DNA of 64,000 bases from Candidatus Fukatsuia endosymbiont of Tuberolachnus salignus (GCF_964030845.1 NZ_OZ034983.1:558001-622000); one strand, 5' to 3'. Positions 25,159-35,024 are shown, counted from the stretch's first letter. Translations and numbers: made by a program. The notes: generated from the sequence alone by a model not told the origin.

Positions 25159-28100
25159 TTAATTGATAGTCATCAAGCTCGCGTTACCGCCTGCTGCAGC
25201 CGTATTAACACTGAGAGTATGTTCAATCAACAAACGTTCTAGCAAAATATTGGTTTCTCCCCGAGTGAATCCTTGTACCGAAATAATAGGCCCATCTCGT
25301 TGTGATATTTGTTCACACAGTGTACGTAGTTGCTCAGTATCACCATGGAATATAACTGCATCAAAAAGAATATTGCTCGTCTTCCAATCGTGACTAAAAC
25401 GAATGTGAGATTGTACGGCTGCCGGTAACTGGCGAAACAGTTCTTTTTGTAATCCACTGTCTACCCAAAGTACCTGACTACCCACCGCCAATACAGCCGC
25501 GAGCTGAATTAGCATATCATCCTGATTATCAGCGAGACAAAGAACTCTCTCTCGAGGCAACAGGGCATAGGTGTTACGTTCACCGGTTGGCCCAGGTAAT
25601 AGACGTACAGTACCTCCCTGCGCCAATTCAGCATAACCTTGCGCTAACGGGAGCCACTCTGGCTGTTGTTGCTCTTTTTTCTGCCGAGTTGATAAGAACT
25701 GCATTAAAGCACGGTGAGCCGCTAACAAGGGTTCACGACCGCTGACGTCTTGTACTTGCTGATCGTCCTGGCGTGCTAATGTTGTCACTAAAGCCTCTTT
25801 CGGACGCTGCGATAATAAGCGATATAAGTAAAGCGGCCCACCTGCTTTCGGCCCAGTGCCAGATAACCCTTCACCACCAAAAGGTTGCACCCCAACTACC
25901 GCACCTACAATATTGCGATTAACATAGATATTACCTACTTTGGCACGCTCAGTGACTCGTAAAACTGTTTCATCTATTCTGGTATGAATACCTAAAGTTA
26001 AACCATAACCTGTAGCATTGATTTTATCGACCAGTGCATCAAGATCCTGTCGTTGGAAGCGGACAACATGCAATACAGGACCGAAAACTTCTTTTTGCAA
26101 CTCTTCAAAATTTTCCAGTTCTATTAAAGTGGGCCTGATAAAGGTACCACGCTGCCATTCTCTTTCATCACAGGCATTGGGTCGTGCAGCCTGATACACT
26201 TTGCGCCCTTTGATACGCATCGCCTGAATATGGCTTTCAATGTCTTCTTTGGCGACACGAGTAATGACGGGGCCGATGTCCGTGGATAAACGTTCCGGAT
26301 TGCCCATACGGCATTCAGCCATTGCCCCACGCAACATCCGCAAGGTATGTTCGGCAACATCTTCTTGAATGCACAGAATACGCAAAGCAGAGCAACGCTG
26401 GCCGGCACTGTCGAACGCAGAAGAAACGACATCGGTGATCACCTGTTCTGTTAGCGCCGAAGAATCGACGATCATGGCATTCAGACCACCGGTTTCGGCA
26501 ATTAACGGAGTGGGTCGACCCTGTGGATCCAAACGGCCAGCAATATTACGCTGCAGCAAACTCGCAATTTTTGTTGAACCCGTGAACATCACACCGCGCA
26601 CGCGTGGATCATTCACCAGCCACGTGCCAACCTTTTCACCTTTACCCGGTAATAACTGCAAGGCATTTTGAGGAATACCGGCCTGTAGTAAAATCGCCAC
26701 GGCTTGTGCCGCGACTAGCGGGGTGGGTTCCGCAGGCTTTGCCAACACCGCATTACCCGCAGCGAGGGCTGCAGCAACCTGTCCAGTGAAAATGGCAAGC
26801 GGGAAATTCCACGGGCTGATACAGACCACAGATCCGAGAGGACAATGGCTCTCATTGGAAAAATCATCACGTACCATTGCAGCATAATAACGCAGAAAAT
26901 CGACGGCTTCGCGTACTTCGGCGATAGCATTATCAAAGGTTTTACCGGCTTCACGTACCAAAATACCGATCAAACTCTGTATTTGGTCTTCCATCAATTC
27001 TGCGGCTCGCGACAGAATAACAGCACGTTCGGAGGCAGGTGTTGTAAACCAGATCGAATCAGCGGCGGCGGCGGCATCTAACGCTCGACTAACTTCCCCT
27101 TGAGTCGCTTCACGTACATAGCCAACCACGTCGCTTGGTTCTGCTGGATTGATAATGGGTTTTTTAGGATGCTGAGTAAGATCTTGATCAAATTCAGCAG
27201 CAATCATCGGCTGTGAATGCCACAGCGGGTCATCACTGTCTAACTTAGCACTCAAGGCCGTAGACAGAGAAGCCAAGCGTTGTTCATTTGACAGATCCAG
27301 TCCCCTGGAATTGAGACGCTCCTGACCATACAGATCTTGTGGTAGAGGAATTTGTGGATGTGGTAAACCCAATCGTCCTTCTGATGCTGCCATTGCTTCC
27401 ACCGCTTTAACAGGATCAGCAACCAGATCGTCCAACGCTAATGTGGTATCAGCGATTCGATTGACGAAAGAAGTGTTAGCACCATTTTCCAACAAGCGGC
27501 GTACCAGGTAGGCTAGCAAGGTTTCATGAGTTCCCACTGGGGCATAGACTCGACAGGGGCGGTTGAGTTTACCTTCGGCAACTTGGCCAACCACTTGTTC
27601 ATACAGTGGTTCGCCCATACCGTGCAAACACTGGAACTCATATTGACCAGGATAGTAATTTTGCCCAGCCAGGTGATAAACAGCCGCTAGCGTGTGAGCG
27701 TTATGGGTAGCAAATTGTGGATAAATCAGATTCGGTACAGACAGTAACTTACGGGCACAGGCCAGATAAGCAACATCGGTGTAGACCTTACGGGTATAGA
27801 CCGGATAACCTTCCTGACCGTCAATCTGGGCGCGTTTAATTTCGCTATCCCAATATGCACCTTTAACGAGACGGATCATTAAACGGCGATTGCTCCGTTG
27901 TGCCATATCAATAATCGCATCAATGGCAAATGGACAGCGCTTTTGATAAGCCTGGATCACAAAGCCAATACCATTCCAACCCACTAATTGCGGTTCGAAA
28001 CACAGCTTTTCCAGCAAATCGAGGGAAATTTCTAAACGTTCGGCTTCTTCCGCGTCAATATTAATACCAATATCGTACTGCATGGCTTGCAATGTTAATG

Positions 28101-29166
28101 ACAGCAACCGGGGATAAAGTTCATCTATCACACGTTCATATTGAGCACGGCAGTAACGTGGGTGTAGTGCAGAAAGCTTAATCGATATCCCTGGTCCTTC
28201 GTAAATACCACGACCATGAGAGGCCTTACCTATGGCATGAATCGCCTGTTGATAAGAAACGAGATACGCCTGGGCATCTTCTTCTGTCAATGCGGCTTCA
28301 CCCAACATATCGTAAGAATAACGGAAACCTTTATCTTCCCGTTTTCTCGCATTAGCGAGCGCCTCGGTGATGGTTTCTCCGGTAACAAATTGTTCGCCCA
28401 TGAGACGCATTGCCATGTCTACTGCTTTGCGGATCAGTGGTTCACCACTTTTACTGATTATACGGCTCAGTGAGCTGGCAAGCTTGGTTTCATTATCAAT
28501 GGAAACCAGGCGACCGGTAAGTAATAGACCCCAGGTTGCCGCATTAACAAACAAGGAAGGACTATGACCAAGATGAGAACGCCAATTTCCCTGGCCGATT
28601 TTATCGCGGATCAAGACATCACGGGTCTGTTTATCAGGAATGCGTAATAGTGCTTCGGCTAAACACATCAAAGCGACGCCTTCTTGGGAAGATAACGAAA
28701 ATTCTTGCAATAAGCTTTGTACTATTCCTGAACGACCGTTTACCCCTTTTTTATTACGCAATTTTTCGGTGATAGCGTAAGCCAGCTTATGAGTCGCTTG
28801 CGCGAGATCGGCGGGCAAGCGTGCTTGTTTCAGTAACGTTGGAATGACTTCGCTTTCTGGGCGACGATAGGCGGCGGTGATAGCAGCACGTATCGCTGAC
28901 TGTGGCAGCACATGCTCGGCGAAATTTAAAAAGGGTTGATGGGCAGATATTGGTTCTTGTGGCATAACATCATGCACTTCGGCAGCATGGTGATCATCTG
29001 GTGTTTCTATTTCGGGCACTACTGTGTTTTCTTCCAGGCAAGCTAGATAGTTTAAAATGGCCTGCTTGATTAACCAGTGTGGTGTTCGATCAATGTCTTG
29101 TGCTGCTGTTTTTATCCGGTCATGAGTGATTTCATCCAATCTCACGCCCATTGTTGTACTACCCAT
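25159..29166 (-). CDS. putA: Bifunctional proline dehydrogenase / P5C dehydrogenase and put repressor
   Basis: 1335 residues from the ATG at 29166, which follows AGGAG; this matches the start of E. coli PutA (M-G-T-T-T-M-G-V). Order: ribbon-helix-helix DNA-binding domain (about 1-45), FAD-dependent proline dehydrogenase barrel, NAD-dependent aldehyde dehydrogenase with catalytic Cys in S-A-G-Q-R-C-S-A-L (near 920), and the C-terminal tail of trifunctional PutA. It oxidises proline to glutamate at the inner membrane and represses putA/putP when proline is absent. Residues about 48-80 carry an acidic linker longer than in E. coli (1320). Intact over 4 kb, unusual amid so many pseudogenes, so proline is probably an important fuel. 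Confidence 0.96.
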   Translation of the reverse strand: MGSTTMGVRLDEITHDRIKTAAQDIDRTPHWLIKQAILNYLACLEENTVVPEIETPDDHHAAEVHDVMPQEPISAHQPFLNFAEHVLPQSAIRAAITAAYRRPESEVIPTLLKQARLPADLAQATHKLAYAITEKLRNKKGVNGRSGIVQSLLQEFSLSSQEGVALMCLAEALLRIPDKQTRDVLIRDKIGQGNWRSHLGHSPSLFVNAATWGLLLTGRLVSIDNETKLASSLSRIISKSGEPLIRKAVDMAMRLMGEQFVTGETITEALANARKREDKGFRYSYDMLGEAALTEEDAQAYLVSYQQAIHAIGKASHGRGIYEGPGISIKLSALHPRYCRAQYERVIDELYPRLLSLTLQAMQYDIGINIDAEEAERLEISLDLLEKLCFEPQLVGWNGIGFVIQAYQKRCPFAIDAIIDMAQRSNRRLMIRLVKGAYWDSEIKRAQIDGQEGYPVYTRKVYTDVAYLACARKLLSVPNLIYPQFATHNAHTLAAVYHLAGQNYYPGQYEFQCLHGMGEPLYEQVVGQVAEGKLNRPCRVYAPVGTHETLLAYLVRRLLENGANTSFVNRIADTTLALDDLVADPVKAVEAMAASEGRLGLPHPQIPLPQDLYGQERLNSRGLDLSNEQRLASLSTALSAKLDSDDPLWHSQPMIAAEFDQDLTQHPKKPIINPAEPSDVVGYVREATQGEVSRALDAAAAADSIWFTTPASERAVILSRAAELMEDQIQSLIGILVREAGKTFDNAIAEVREAVDFLRYYAAMVRDDFSNESHCPLGSVVCISPWNFPLAIFTGQVAAALAAGNAVLAKPAEPTPLVAAQAVAILLQAGIPQNALQLLPGKGEKVGTWLVNDPRVRGVMFTGSTKIASLLQRNIAGRLDPQGRPTPLIAETGGLNAMIVDSSALTEQVITDVVSSAFDSAGQRCSALRILCIQEDVAEHTLRMLRGAMAECRMGNPERLSTDIGPVITRVAKEDIESHIQAMRIKGRKVYQAARPNACDEREWQRGTFIRPTLIELENFEELQKEVFGPVLHVVRFQRQDLDALVDKINATGYGLTLGIHTRIDETVLRVTERAKVGNIYVNRNIVGAVVGVQPFGGEGLSGTGPKAGGPLYLYRLLSQRPKEALVTTLARQDDQQVQDVSGREPLLAAHRALMQFLSTRQKKEQQQPEWLPLAQGYAELAQGGTVRLLPGPTGERNTYALLPRERVLCLADNQDDMLIQLAAVLAVGSQVLWVDSGLQKELFRQLPAAVQSHIRFSHDWKTSNILFDAVIFHGDTEQLRTLCEQISQRDGPIISVQGFTRGETNILLERLLIEHTLSVNTAAAGGNASLMTIN

Positions 29167-29479
29167 GCCATTCAGCTCCTCTGTGTTATTCTTTAAATCG
29201 GGGGGATAATAGTTTGTTATGGCGCGAATATCCAGCATGTTGCCACTTTATGCAACTGGCAACATAAGAAAATGGTGAACTGTGAGATCAGTCAGATTTT
29301 TGACATATCAAGCCAATATTCATATCATTTTGCTACTATAATCACACTCGTCATAATTTTTAACTATAAGGTTTATAGCTGATTTCTCTCTTGTGTTATT
29401 CATCTTACGATGGAAGGTTAGAGCTCTCACGGAGGGATATATGTCATCTAGACCAAGTTTTATGCAATTCTTTAATAAA

Positions 29480-29536
29480 CCTCCTGTATAACCTGTTGCG
29501 TGGTGTGAGAACGACGGTTTTGCAAGTAGTCTAATT
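29480..29536. repeat. R1 deletion derivative
   Basis: CCTGTTGCGTGGTGTGAG is joined directly to GACGGTTTTGCAAGTAGTCTA: both outer parts of R1 without the middle. Confidence 0.55.
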
Positions 29537-29658
29537 AAAACGGCCCTTTATTAACACTATGTTAATAAAAGGATACAAATTAGTTTCATAATAATTTCAT
29601 GTGCCGCCAAACGCCGTTATACGGCTAAGCACAAAGAAAAATCAACATAACGCCACAA

Positions 29659-29777
29659 TAGACCTCTTGTGAAACGATATGACGTCAAGGCGCTCGGTGC
29701 TTGACTCCTCGAATGTACATGCATGAAGGTGACAAGCGCCACGCCGCGGGCAGCTTTCAGCTTTCGCAAGAGGCCTG
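29659..29777. repeat. R1 variant upstream of putP
   Basis: Ends TAGACCTCTTGTGAAACG and CTTTCGCAAGAGGCCT, with an inner GACGTCAAGGCGCTCGGTGC as in R1. It forms a subfamily with 54963-55091. Confidence 0.6.
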
Positions 29778-29821
29778 ATAAGCGAGATGTAATAGATAAG
29801 ACGCACTTATGGAGACGTTGC

Positions 29822-31306
29822 ATGACAACAAATACACCGATGCTGGTGACTTTTTCGATTTATATTTTTGGGATGATTCTCATTGGATTAATGGCTTACA
29901 GGGCGACGAATAATTTTGATGACTACATTTTAGGTGGCCGCAGCTTGGGTAGTGTCGTCACTGCCTTGTCTGCTGGCGCTTCGGATATGAGTGGTTGGTT
30001 ACTCATGGGTTTACCCGGTGCCATTTTTATGCACGGTATTTCGGAAAGTTGGATCGCTATTGGATTGATTATCGGTGCCTATCTCAACTGGAGGCTGGTA
30101 GCAGGGCGTTTACGTGTCCATACTGAAGCAAACAATAATGCGTTAACATTGCCTGATTATTTCACCAGTCGATTTGCCGATAAAAGTAAGGTATTACGGA
30201 TAATATCAGCGGTAGTGATATTGATCTTTTTTACTATCTATTGTGCGTCTGGGATTGTTGCTGGCGCTCGGTTGTTTGAAAGCATCTTCGACATGAGTTA
30301 TCAAAGTGCGCTGTGGGTCGGGGCAGCAGCTACCATCGCCTATACGCTTATTGGTGGTTTTTTAGCGGTAAGCTGGACAGATACTGTACAGGCCACTTTG
30401 ATTATTTTTGCTCTACTCCTGACACCCGTTATTGTGATCCTGTCTGTCGGTGGTATTGACGCATCAGTCATGGTGATAGAAGCTAAAAATCCAGCTAATA
30501 TTGATATGTTTAACGGTCTGAATCTGGTCGCGATTATCTCTTTACTGGGCTGGGGATTGGGCTACTTTGGTCAACCTCATATTTTGGCACGTTTTATGGC
30601 GGCAGATACACATCATACTATTCGTAGCGCGAGGCGCATTAGTATGACTTGGATGATCCTGTGTCTGGCAGGGACTGTTGCTATCGGTTTTTTTGGTATC
30701 GCCTATTTTGAAGATCACCCCGAGCTAGCAGGTAATGTATCGCACAATGGGGAACGGATATTTATTGAACTGGCTAAATTATTGTTTAACCCATGGGTGG
30801 CTGGTGTGGTTTTATCCGCGATTTTGGCTGCAGTAATGAGTTCACTGAGTTGCCAGTTGTTGGTGTGTTCCAGTGCAATAACAGAAGATTTGTATAAAGC
30901 GTTTTTCCGTAAAACTGCCAGCCAGAAAGAATTGGTCTGGGTGGGTCGCTGCATGGTATTGCTAGTGTCGTTAATTGCTATCGCGTTGGCGGCGGATCCA
31001 AATAACCGTGTACTTGGTCTAGTGAGCTATGCTTGGGCGGGTTTTGGTGCTGCATTTGGACCTGTCGTTTTGATCTCTGTGGTTTGGCCGAGAATGACAC
31101 GTAACGGCGCGTTGATTGGTATGATAGTGGGTGCGATGACCGTTATCATTTGGAAGCATTTTGGTTGGTTAGGCCTATATGAGATCATTCCTGGTTTCTT
31201 TTTGGCAAGCCTCTCCATTGTTGTCGTCAGCCTGATGGGGACAGAGCCATGTAAGAAAATTACAGCACGTTTCCACAAAGCAGAAGTAGAATTTAAGACA
31301 GTCTAA
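29822..31306 (+). CDS. putP: Sodium/proline symporter
   Basis: 494 residues from ATG 29822 (E. coli PutP 502), sodium:solute symporter family with 13 membrane segments. Diagnostic stretches G-G-R-S-L-G-S-V-V-T-A-L-S-A-G-A-S-D-M-S-G-W (near 40-60) and G-L-G-Y-F-G-Q-P-H-I-L-A-R-F are conserved. It takes up proline for PutA, with which it is divergently arranged. An alternative upstream start would lie inside an R1-type repeat and is rejected. Its stop is followed 15 bp later by a strong palindrome. Confidence 0.95.
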   Translation: MTTNTPMLVTFSIYIFGMILIGLMAYRATNNFDDYILGGRSLGSVVTALSAGASDMSGWLLMGLPGAIFMHGISESWIAIGLIIGAYLNWRLVAGRLRVHTEANNNALTLPDYFTSRFADKSKVLRIISAVVILIFFTIYCASGIVAGARLFESIFDMSYQSALWVGAAATIAYTLIGGFLAVSWTDTVQATLIIFALLLTPVIVILSVGGIDASVMVIEAKNPANIDMFNGLNLVAIISLLGWGLGYFGQPHILARFMAADTHHTIRSARRISMTWMILCLAGTVAIGFFGIAYFEDHPELAGNVSHNGERIFIELAKLLFNPWVAGVVLSAILAAVMSSLSCQLLVCSSAITEDLYKAFFRKTASQKELVWVGRCMVLLVSLIAIALAADPNNRVLGLVSYAWAGFGAAFGPVVLISVVWPRMTRNGALIGMIVGAMTVIIWKHFGWLGLYEIIPGFFLASLSIVVVSLMGTEPCKKITARFHKAEVEFKTV

Positions 31307-31321
31307 TTGAGTTGCTTACCA

Positions 31322-31343
31322 CGCCTCCTGCTTGCAGGAGGCG
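31322..31343. repeat. 22-bp palindrome between putP and bepA
   Basis: CGCCTCCTGC-TT-GCAGGAGGCG, a 10-bp perfect stem with a 2-base gap, then a second smaller palindrome ACGGAGCGTTCCGT (31345-31358) ending just before the bepA ATG. No T-run follows. It could act as a weak terminator or hide the bepA ribosome site. Confidence 0.5.
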
Positions 31344-31360
31344 AACGGAGCGTTCCGTCT

Positions 31361-32833
31361 ATGAGTCGTCAATTAAGTAAAACCGTGATCACCCTACTAC
31401 TTGGCGTTCTGTACTGTTGGCAAACACCGGTCAACGCCAACACGTCAGATCTCTTGCCAGATATTGGCACTGCTGCTGGTGGTACGCTCAGTATTAATCA
31501 AGAATTGGATATGGGAGATTTTTATGCCCGCCAAATGCGAGCCGGTGTTCCGCTGATAAATGATCCGCTGTTAAAGCAATATGTTAATAAATTAGGTAAT
31601 AAACTGGTTGCCCATGCTAATTCAGTACGTACTCCCTTCCACTTTTATCTGGTCAATAATAACCGAATCAACGCCTTTGCTTTCTTTGGTGGTAATGTTG
31701 TATTGCATTCTGCCCTGCTACGCTATACCGCCAATGAAAGTGAGCTAGCTTCAGTGCTCGCCCATGAAATCTCACATGTAACTCAGCGTCATTTAGCCCG
31801 AGCGATGGAACAACAACAAAGTACAGCACCACTGGTTTGGGCAAGTGCACTTGGGTCTATTCTGCTGACAATGGCTAATCCACAAGCCGGTATGGCAGCG
31901 TTAAATTCGACTATTGCTGGTACTCAACAAAGTACCATCAGTTTCACTCAGTTAAATGAACAAGAAGCCGATCGTATTGGTATTCAGGTTTTGCAGCGTG
32001 CGGGTTTTGATCCACAAGCCATGCCCAATTTTTTGCGCAAACTGGCTGATCAGTCTCGTTATGCTACCAAACCTCCTGAGATGTTGCTGACTCACCCTTT
32101 ACCGGACAGTCGCTTATCTGACGTCCGTAATCGTGCTAACCAAATGCCTGCTCATCCTGTCGCTTCCTCACAAGACTATCTGCTTGCTAAAGTACGCCTC
32201 CTTGGCATGTACGCCGCAGAAGGGGACAATTTACAGACTCATTTACTCGATACGCTAAGTGCAGGTACCACAGAAGAACAGCTAGCTGCCAGATATGGTC
32301 AGGCCATTTTGTTTTATCAAGCTAAAAAATACGATAAGGCTCGCAATACACTGCAACCGCTGTTAACACAACAGCCAAACAATATCTGGTTTCTCGATTT
32401 AATCACCGATATTGATCTAAAACAGCATAAAAACGCGTTAGCTATTACCCGCCTACAACAGGCGATAACCCGTGAAAACATCAACCCTGAAAATAATGAA
32501 GCCGTGCTACAACTGAATCTGGCTAACGCGTATCTTGAGGACAAGCAACTTACGGTGGCTAGCAAGCTATTGTATGGTTACACTTTCAGCCATCCTGATG
32601 ATCTTAATGGCTGGGAACTGTTGGCTCAGGTTACTGCGGCACAAAGATTGCGCGATGAAGTACTGGCAGCACGGGCAGAAAGCCTGGCTCTGCAAGGTCA
32701 TTTATCCCAGGCTATCGATTTATTAAGTGATGCCAGTACACTGGTGAAGTTAGGCAGTCTGAAACAGGCACGTTATGACGCGCGCATTGATCAACTGCGT
32801 CAGTTAAATCAGCGCTTCCGCCAGTATCTTTAA
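31361..32833 (+). CDS. bepA: BepA (YfgC) periplasmic metalloprotease/chaperone
   Basis: 490 residues from ATG 31361, which is followed by a signal peptide ending near P-V-N-A-N. It is an M48 peptidase with zinc motif H-E-I-S-H near 135 and third ligand region N-E-Q-E-A-D-R-I-G; the C-terminal half contains tetratricopeptide repeats. In E. coli it assists LptD maturation and degrades misassembled outer-membrane proteins. As in E. coli, arsC/yfgD follows, but here an R2 copy, a small unknown gene and an R1 copy have come between them. Confidence 0.94.
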   Translation: MSRQLSKTVITLLLGVLYCWQTPVNANTSDLLPDIGTAAGGTLSINQELDMGDFYARQMRAGVPLINDPLLKQYVNKLGNKLVAHANSVRTPFHFYLVNNNRINAFAFFGGNVVLHSALLRYTANESELASVLAHEISHVTQRHLARAMEQQQSTAPLVWASALGSILLTMANPQAGMAALNSTIAGTQQSTISFTQLNEQEADRIGIQVLQRAGFDPQAMPNFLRKLADQSRYATKPPEMLLTHPLPDSRLSDVRNRANQMPAHPVASSQDYLLAKVRLLGMYAAEGDNLQTHLLDTLSAGTTEEQLAARYGQAILFYQAKKYDKARNTLQPLLTQQPNNIWFLDLITDIDLKQHKNALAITRLQQAITRENINPENNEAVLQLNLANAYLEDKQLTVASKLLYGYTFSHPDDLNGWELLAQVTAAQRLRDEVLAARAESLALQGHLSQAIDLLSDASTLVKLGSLKQARYDARIDQLRQLNQRFRQYL

Positions 32834-33197
32834 CCTTACATTTTTAATCTGTGATAAAAAATCTTCGAAGGGTTTTTACTAACCCATTGATATACAATAA
32901 ATTAAAATTTAATCAGTTTATATAAAAACCTGTTGCCAATTTTTTTCGCTATGCTCAAAAGAGGAAAAAATGGGCGAAAAAGCGCAGTTCACTCTTTGTA
33001 TACAATAAAAGAGAGTAAATTGGCATTTTGAGCGTGTTTTTGACGAATGATTTGACCAAAACACGGCGAGCACAAGAGATCTCGAACAGGTTCTAAGAGC
33101 AATAAGGATTTTTTTATGGTATTCCATCATCATTTTTTTTAGGATCGACTCAACAACATAATTCCAAATCAGTTGACCACCTAACAGGAGTAAAGAT
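32834..33197. other. Gap between bepA and small unknown gene
   Basis: Mostly occupied by an R2 copy (32927-33093). The rest is AT-rich with no gene. Confidence 0.5.
32927..33093. repeat. R2 repeat, copy 4 (about 167 bp)
   Basis: From AACCTGTTGCCAATTTTTTT through AAAGAGGAAAAAATGGGCGA to CTCGAACAGGTTC, with the same end sequences and centre as the other R2 copies and a slightly longer body. Confidence 0.75.
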
Positions 33198-33614
33198 ATG
33201 AGTAATAGTATTCCTCTCGCACAATTCAGACGAATTGTCTGGAGCCCAACAGGTAGTCATATCACGATAAAAACGGATGCTAACGGGAATAAGGATCTTC
33301 AGGTTTCACGTCCCACTGTCGGTAAGAAAGTCGTTGACCTGCTCACCCATCTTCCGGGAAGTGACAAACTATCGTATGTAAAAAATTTCAAAGAAAAGAA
33401 GATTGCAAAGAACATTGAAGCCAACAAGGCGTTTGATGACGCTCTGACAGCAGAGTATGGACCAAAGTATGTTGAGGCTTATTCAAAGCACGGAAACCCC
33501 GAAATTCCTCTGACACCACGGGCTGTTGCGATCACTATGTTCTTAGCCAAACAAGGTAACGAGCAACAAAAATCACTCAGCCCTTGGTCCTCGAATGGTT
33601 ATCAATTAGGGTGA
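33198..33614 (+). CDS. Hypothetical 138-residue protein
   Basis: Not recognised. The ATG at 33198 has a strong Shine-Dalgarno (CAGGAG, spacing 7), so expression is likely. The protein is soluble and polar, with lysine-rich helices around residues 60-80 (K-N-F-K-E-K-K-I-A-K-N) and no signal peptide or membrane segment. It sits between R2 and R1 repeats inside the otherwise conserved bepA-arsC pair, so it was probably acquired with the surrounding rearrangement. A truncated N-terminal domain of a secreted effector is one possibility, without evidence. Confidence 0.6.
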   Translation: MSNSIPLAQFRRIVWSPTGSHITIKTDANGNKDLQVSRPTVGKKVVDLLTHLPGSDKLSYVKNFKEKKIAKNIEANKAFDDALTAEYGPKYVEAYSKHGNPEIPLTPRAVAITMFLAKQGNEQQKSLSPWSSNGYQLG

Positions 33615-33623
33615 ACAATATAA

Positions 33624-33766
33624 TAGACTTCTTGCAAAACCCACTGCGTGGTGCGAATTCTACGTTACGTGGTGCTCGCAATCCTCATATACTGTTGTGT
33701 ATACGGGTTTCTGTGCTTCGCGTGTTTTGACTTCATATAATGGACAACGGCTTTATAAGTAGTCTA
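33624..33766. repeat. R1 repeat, copy upstream of arsC
   Basis: Ends TAGACTTCTTGCAAAACC and the decayed inverse CTTTATAAGTAGTCTA; the inner GTGGTGCTCGCAATCCTCAT is shared with other R1 copies. It ends 13 bp before the arsC start. Confidence 0.75.
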
Positions 33767-33779
33767 ATACGAGGACGTC

Positions 33780-34139
33780 ATGATGAAAAACGTCACAATC
33801 TATCATAACCCACATTGCTCAAAAAGCCGTGAAGCCTTGTCTTTGCTTGAACAGCAAGGAATAAAAGTTGATACTGTGCTGTATATGACAGCACCACTCT
33901 CTGTCGCGACACTACGCGAATTACTGCGTCAATTAGGCTTCAGTGATGCTCGACAGCTAATGCGAACTAAGGAAGCAGCGTATCAAACCTTACAATTAGC
34001 TAACCCTGAACTCAGTCAAGAGCAATTATCATTGGCGATGACTGAACACCCCGAATTGATTGAACGCCCAATCGTGGTTTATCAGGGCCAAGCGCGGGTG
34101 GGTCGTCCACTAGAACGAATCAATGAGATCCTGCATTAG
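33780..34139 (+). CDS. yfgD: ArsC-family thioredoxin-fold reductase (YfgD)
   Basis: 119 residues with the ArsC/Spx fold: H-N-P-H-C-S-K-S-R near 9-17 with the active Cys, and E-R-P-I-V-V near 95. It is closest to E. coli YfgD, the usual neighbour of bepA, for which arsenate reductase activity is only inferred. No ars operon is present. The stop TAG (34137-34139) is the first three bases of the next R1 repeat, so the C-terminal His was probably created by that insertion. Confidence 0.88.
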   Translation: MMKNVTIYHNPHCSKSREALSLLEQQGIKVDTVLYMTAPLSVATLRELLRQLGFSDARQLMRTKEAAYQTLQLANPELSQEQLSLAMTEHPELIERPIVVYQGQARVGRPLERINEILH

Positions 34140-34306
34140 ACTTCTTGCAAAACCTAGTGTTTGTAAATACGTGTGTTTGCAAATACGTGCTGCGAATTCT
34201 GCGTTACCTGGTGCTCATAATCCTCATATACTTGCCTGTACCGCGCAGTTGCTGTGCTCTAGGTGTCTTGAATTTGCAGCACTCGCTACGGTTTTGCAAG
34301 AAGTCG
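34137..34306. repeat. R1 repeat, copy between arsC and hda
   Basis: TAGACTTCTTGCAAAACC ... CGGTTTTGCAAGAAGTCGA, about 170 bp, with a short internal duplication (GTGTTTG twice). It lies between the converging stops of arsC and hda. Confidence 0.75.
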
Positions 34307-34316
34307 ATTAAAATGA

Positions 34317-35024
34317 TTACAACCCAAGAATATTCTTTACAAAAGGAATGGTCAGTTTGCGTTGAGCAGTGATGGAGGCACGATCAAGCTGATCAAGTGT
34401 CATAAATAGTGTACGCATTTCGCGATCAAGACGCTTTAACATAAAACGCCCTACATCTTCTGGCAGTTCAAAACCGCGTAATTTCGCCCGTAGCTGCAGT
34501 GCTTGCAGTTTCTCATCATCGGAGAGAGGCTGTAATTTATAAATTTGTCCCCACTCGAGGCGGGAAGCCAGATCCGGCAACTGCAGATTCAACTGACGGG
34601 GCGGTCGATCTCCAGTAATTAGCAATCGGGTACGACCGCTTTCCACAATGCGGTTATAAAGGTTAAATATCGCCATTTCCCACTGCGGATCTCCGGCGAT
34701 ACACTCGATATTGTCGATGCAAACCAGAGCCAGTTGTTCCATTCCGTCTAATACGTCAGCAACAAAATAGGCGCGTTTATCCAGCGAAACATAGCCGACG
34801 GCTTCACCTCGTTGTGAAAACTCAGCGCAAGCCGCATGTAACAAATGACTACGGCCTCCCCCTTTTTTTGACCAAAAATAAATATAACTACCATGAGGAT
34901 CATAAATAGCAGTTTGGATCGCGGCTAACAAGGACGGATTTTCACCCGGATAAAAATTGGCAAAAGTTTCATCATCGGGTAGATAAAGTGGCAGTGAAAG
35001 CTGTGCCGGCGTATTCAAAAGCAC
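34317..35024 (-). CDS. hda: DnaA regulatory inactivator Hda
   Basis: About 235 residues, an AAA+ protein related to DnaA. The N-terminal clamp-binding motif Q-L-S-L-P-L is present, so it can bind the DNA polymerase sliding clamp and stimulate DnaA-ATP hydrolysis after initiation. The Walker A is W-S-K-K-G-G-G-R-S-H, close to that of E. coli Hda; V-C-I-D-N-I-E-C carries Walker B. The start is uncertain: the outermost GTG (35024) overlaps the only good Shine-Dalgarno (GAGG), so the TTG two codons later (35018), giving (M)-N-T-P-A-Q, may be used. E. coli hda also has a rare start codon. Confidence 0.93.
   Translation of the reverse strand: MLLNTPAQLSLPLYLPDDETFANFYPGENPSLLAAIQTAIYDPHGSYIYFWSKKGGGRSHLLHAACAEFSQRGEAVGYVSLDKRAYFVADVLDGMEQLALVCIDNIECIAGDPQWEMAIFNLYNRIVESGRTRLLITGDRPPRQLNLQLPDLASRLEWGQIYKLQPLSDDEKLQALQLRAKLRGFELPEDVGRFMLKRLDREMRTLFMTLDQLDRASITAQRKLTIPFVKNILGL

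Larger units (their letters stand above)
29167..29821. other. putA-putP divergent control region with R1-type insertions
   Basis: 655 bp between the divergent starts, where PutA operators would be expected. It contains a deleted R1 (29480-29536) and an R1 variant (29659-29777) ending 45 bp before putP. I could not assign PutA half-sites with confidence. Confidence 0.5.
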
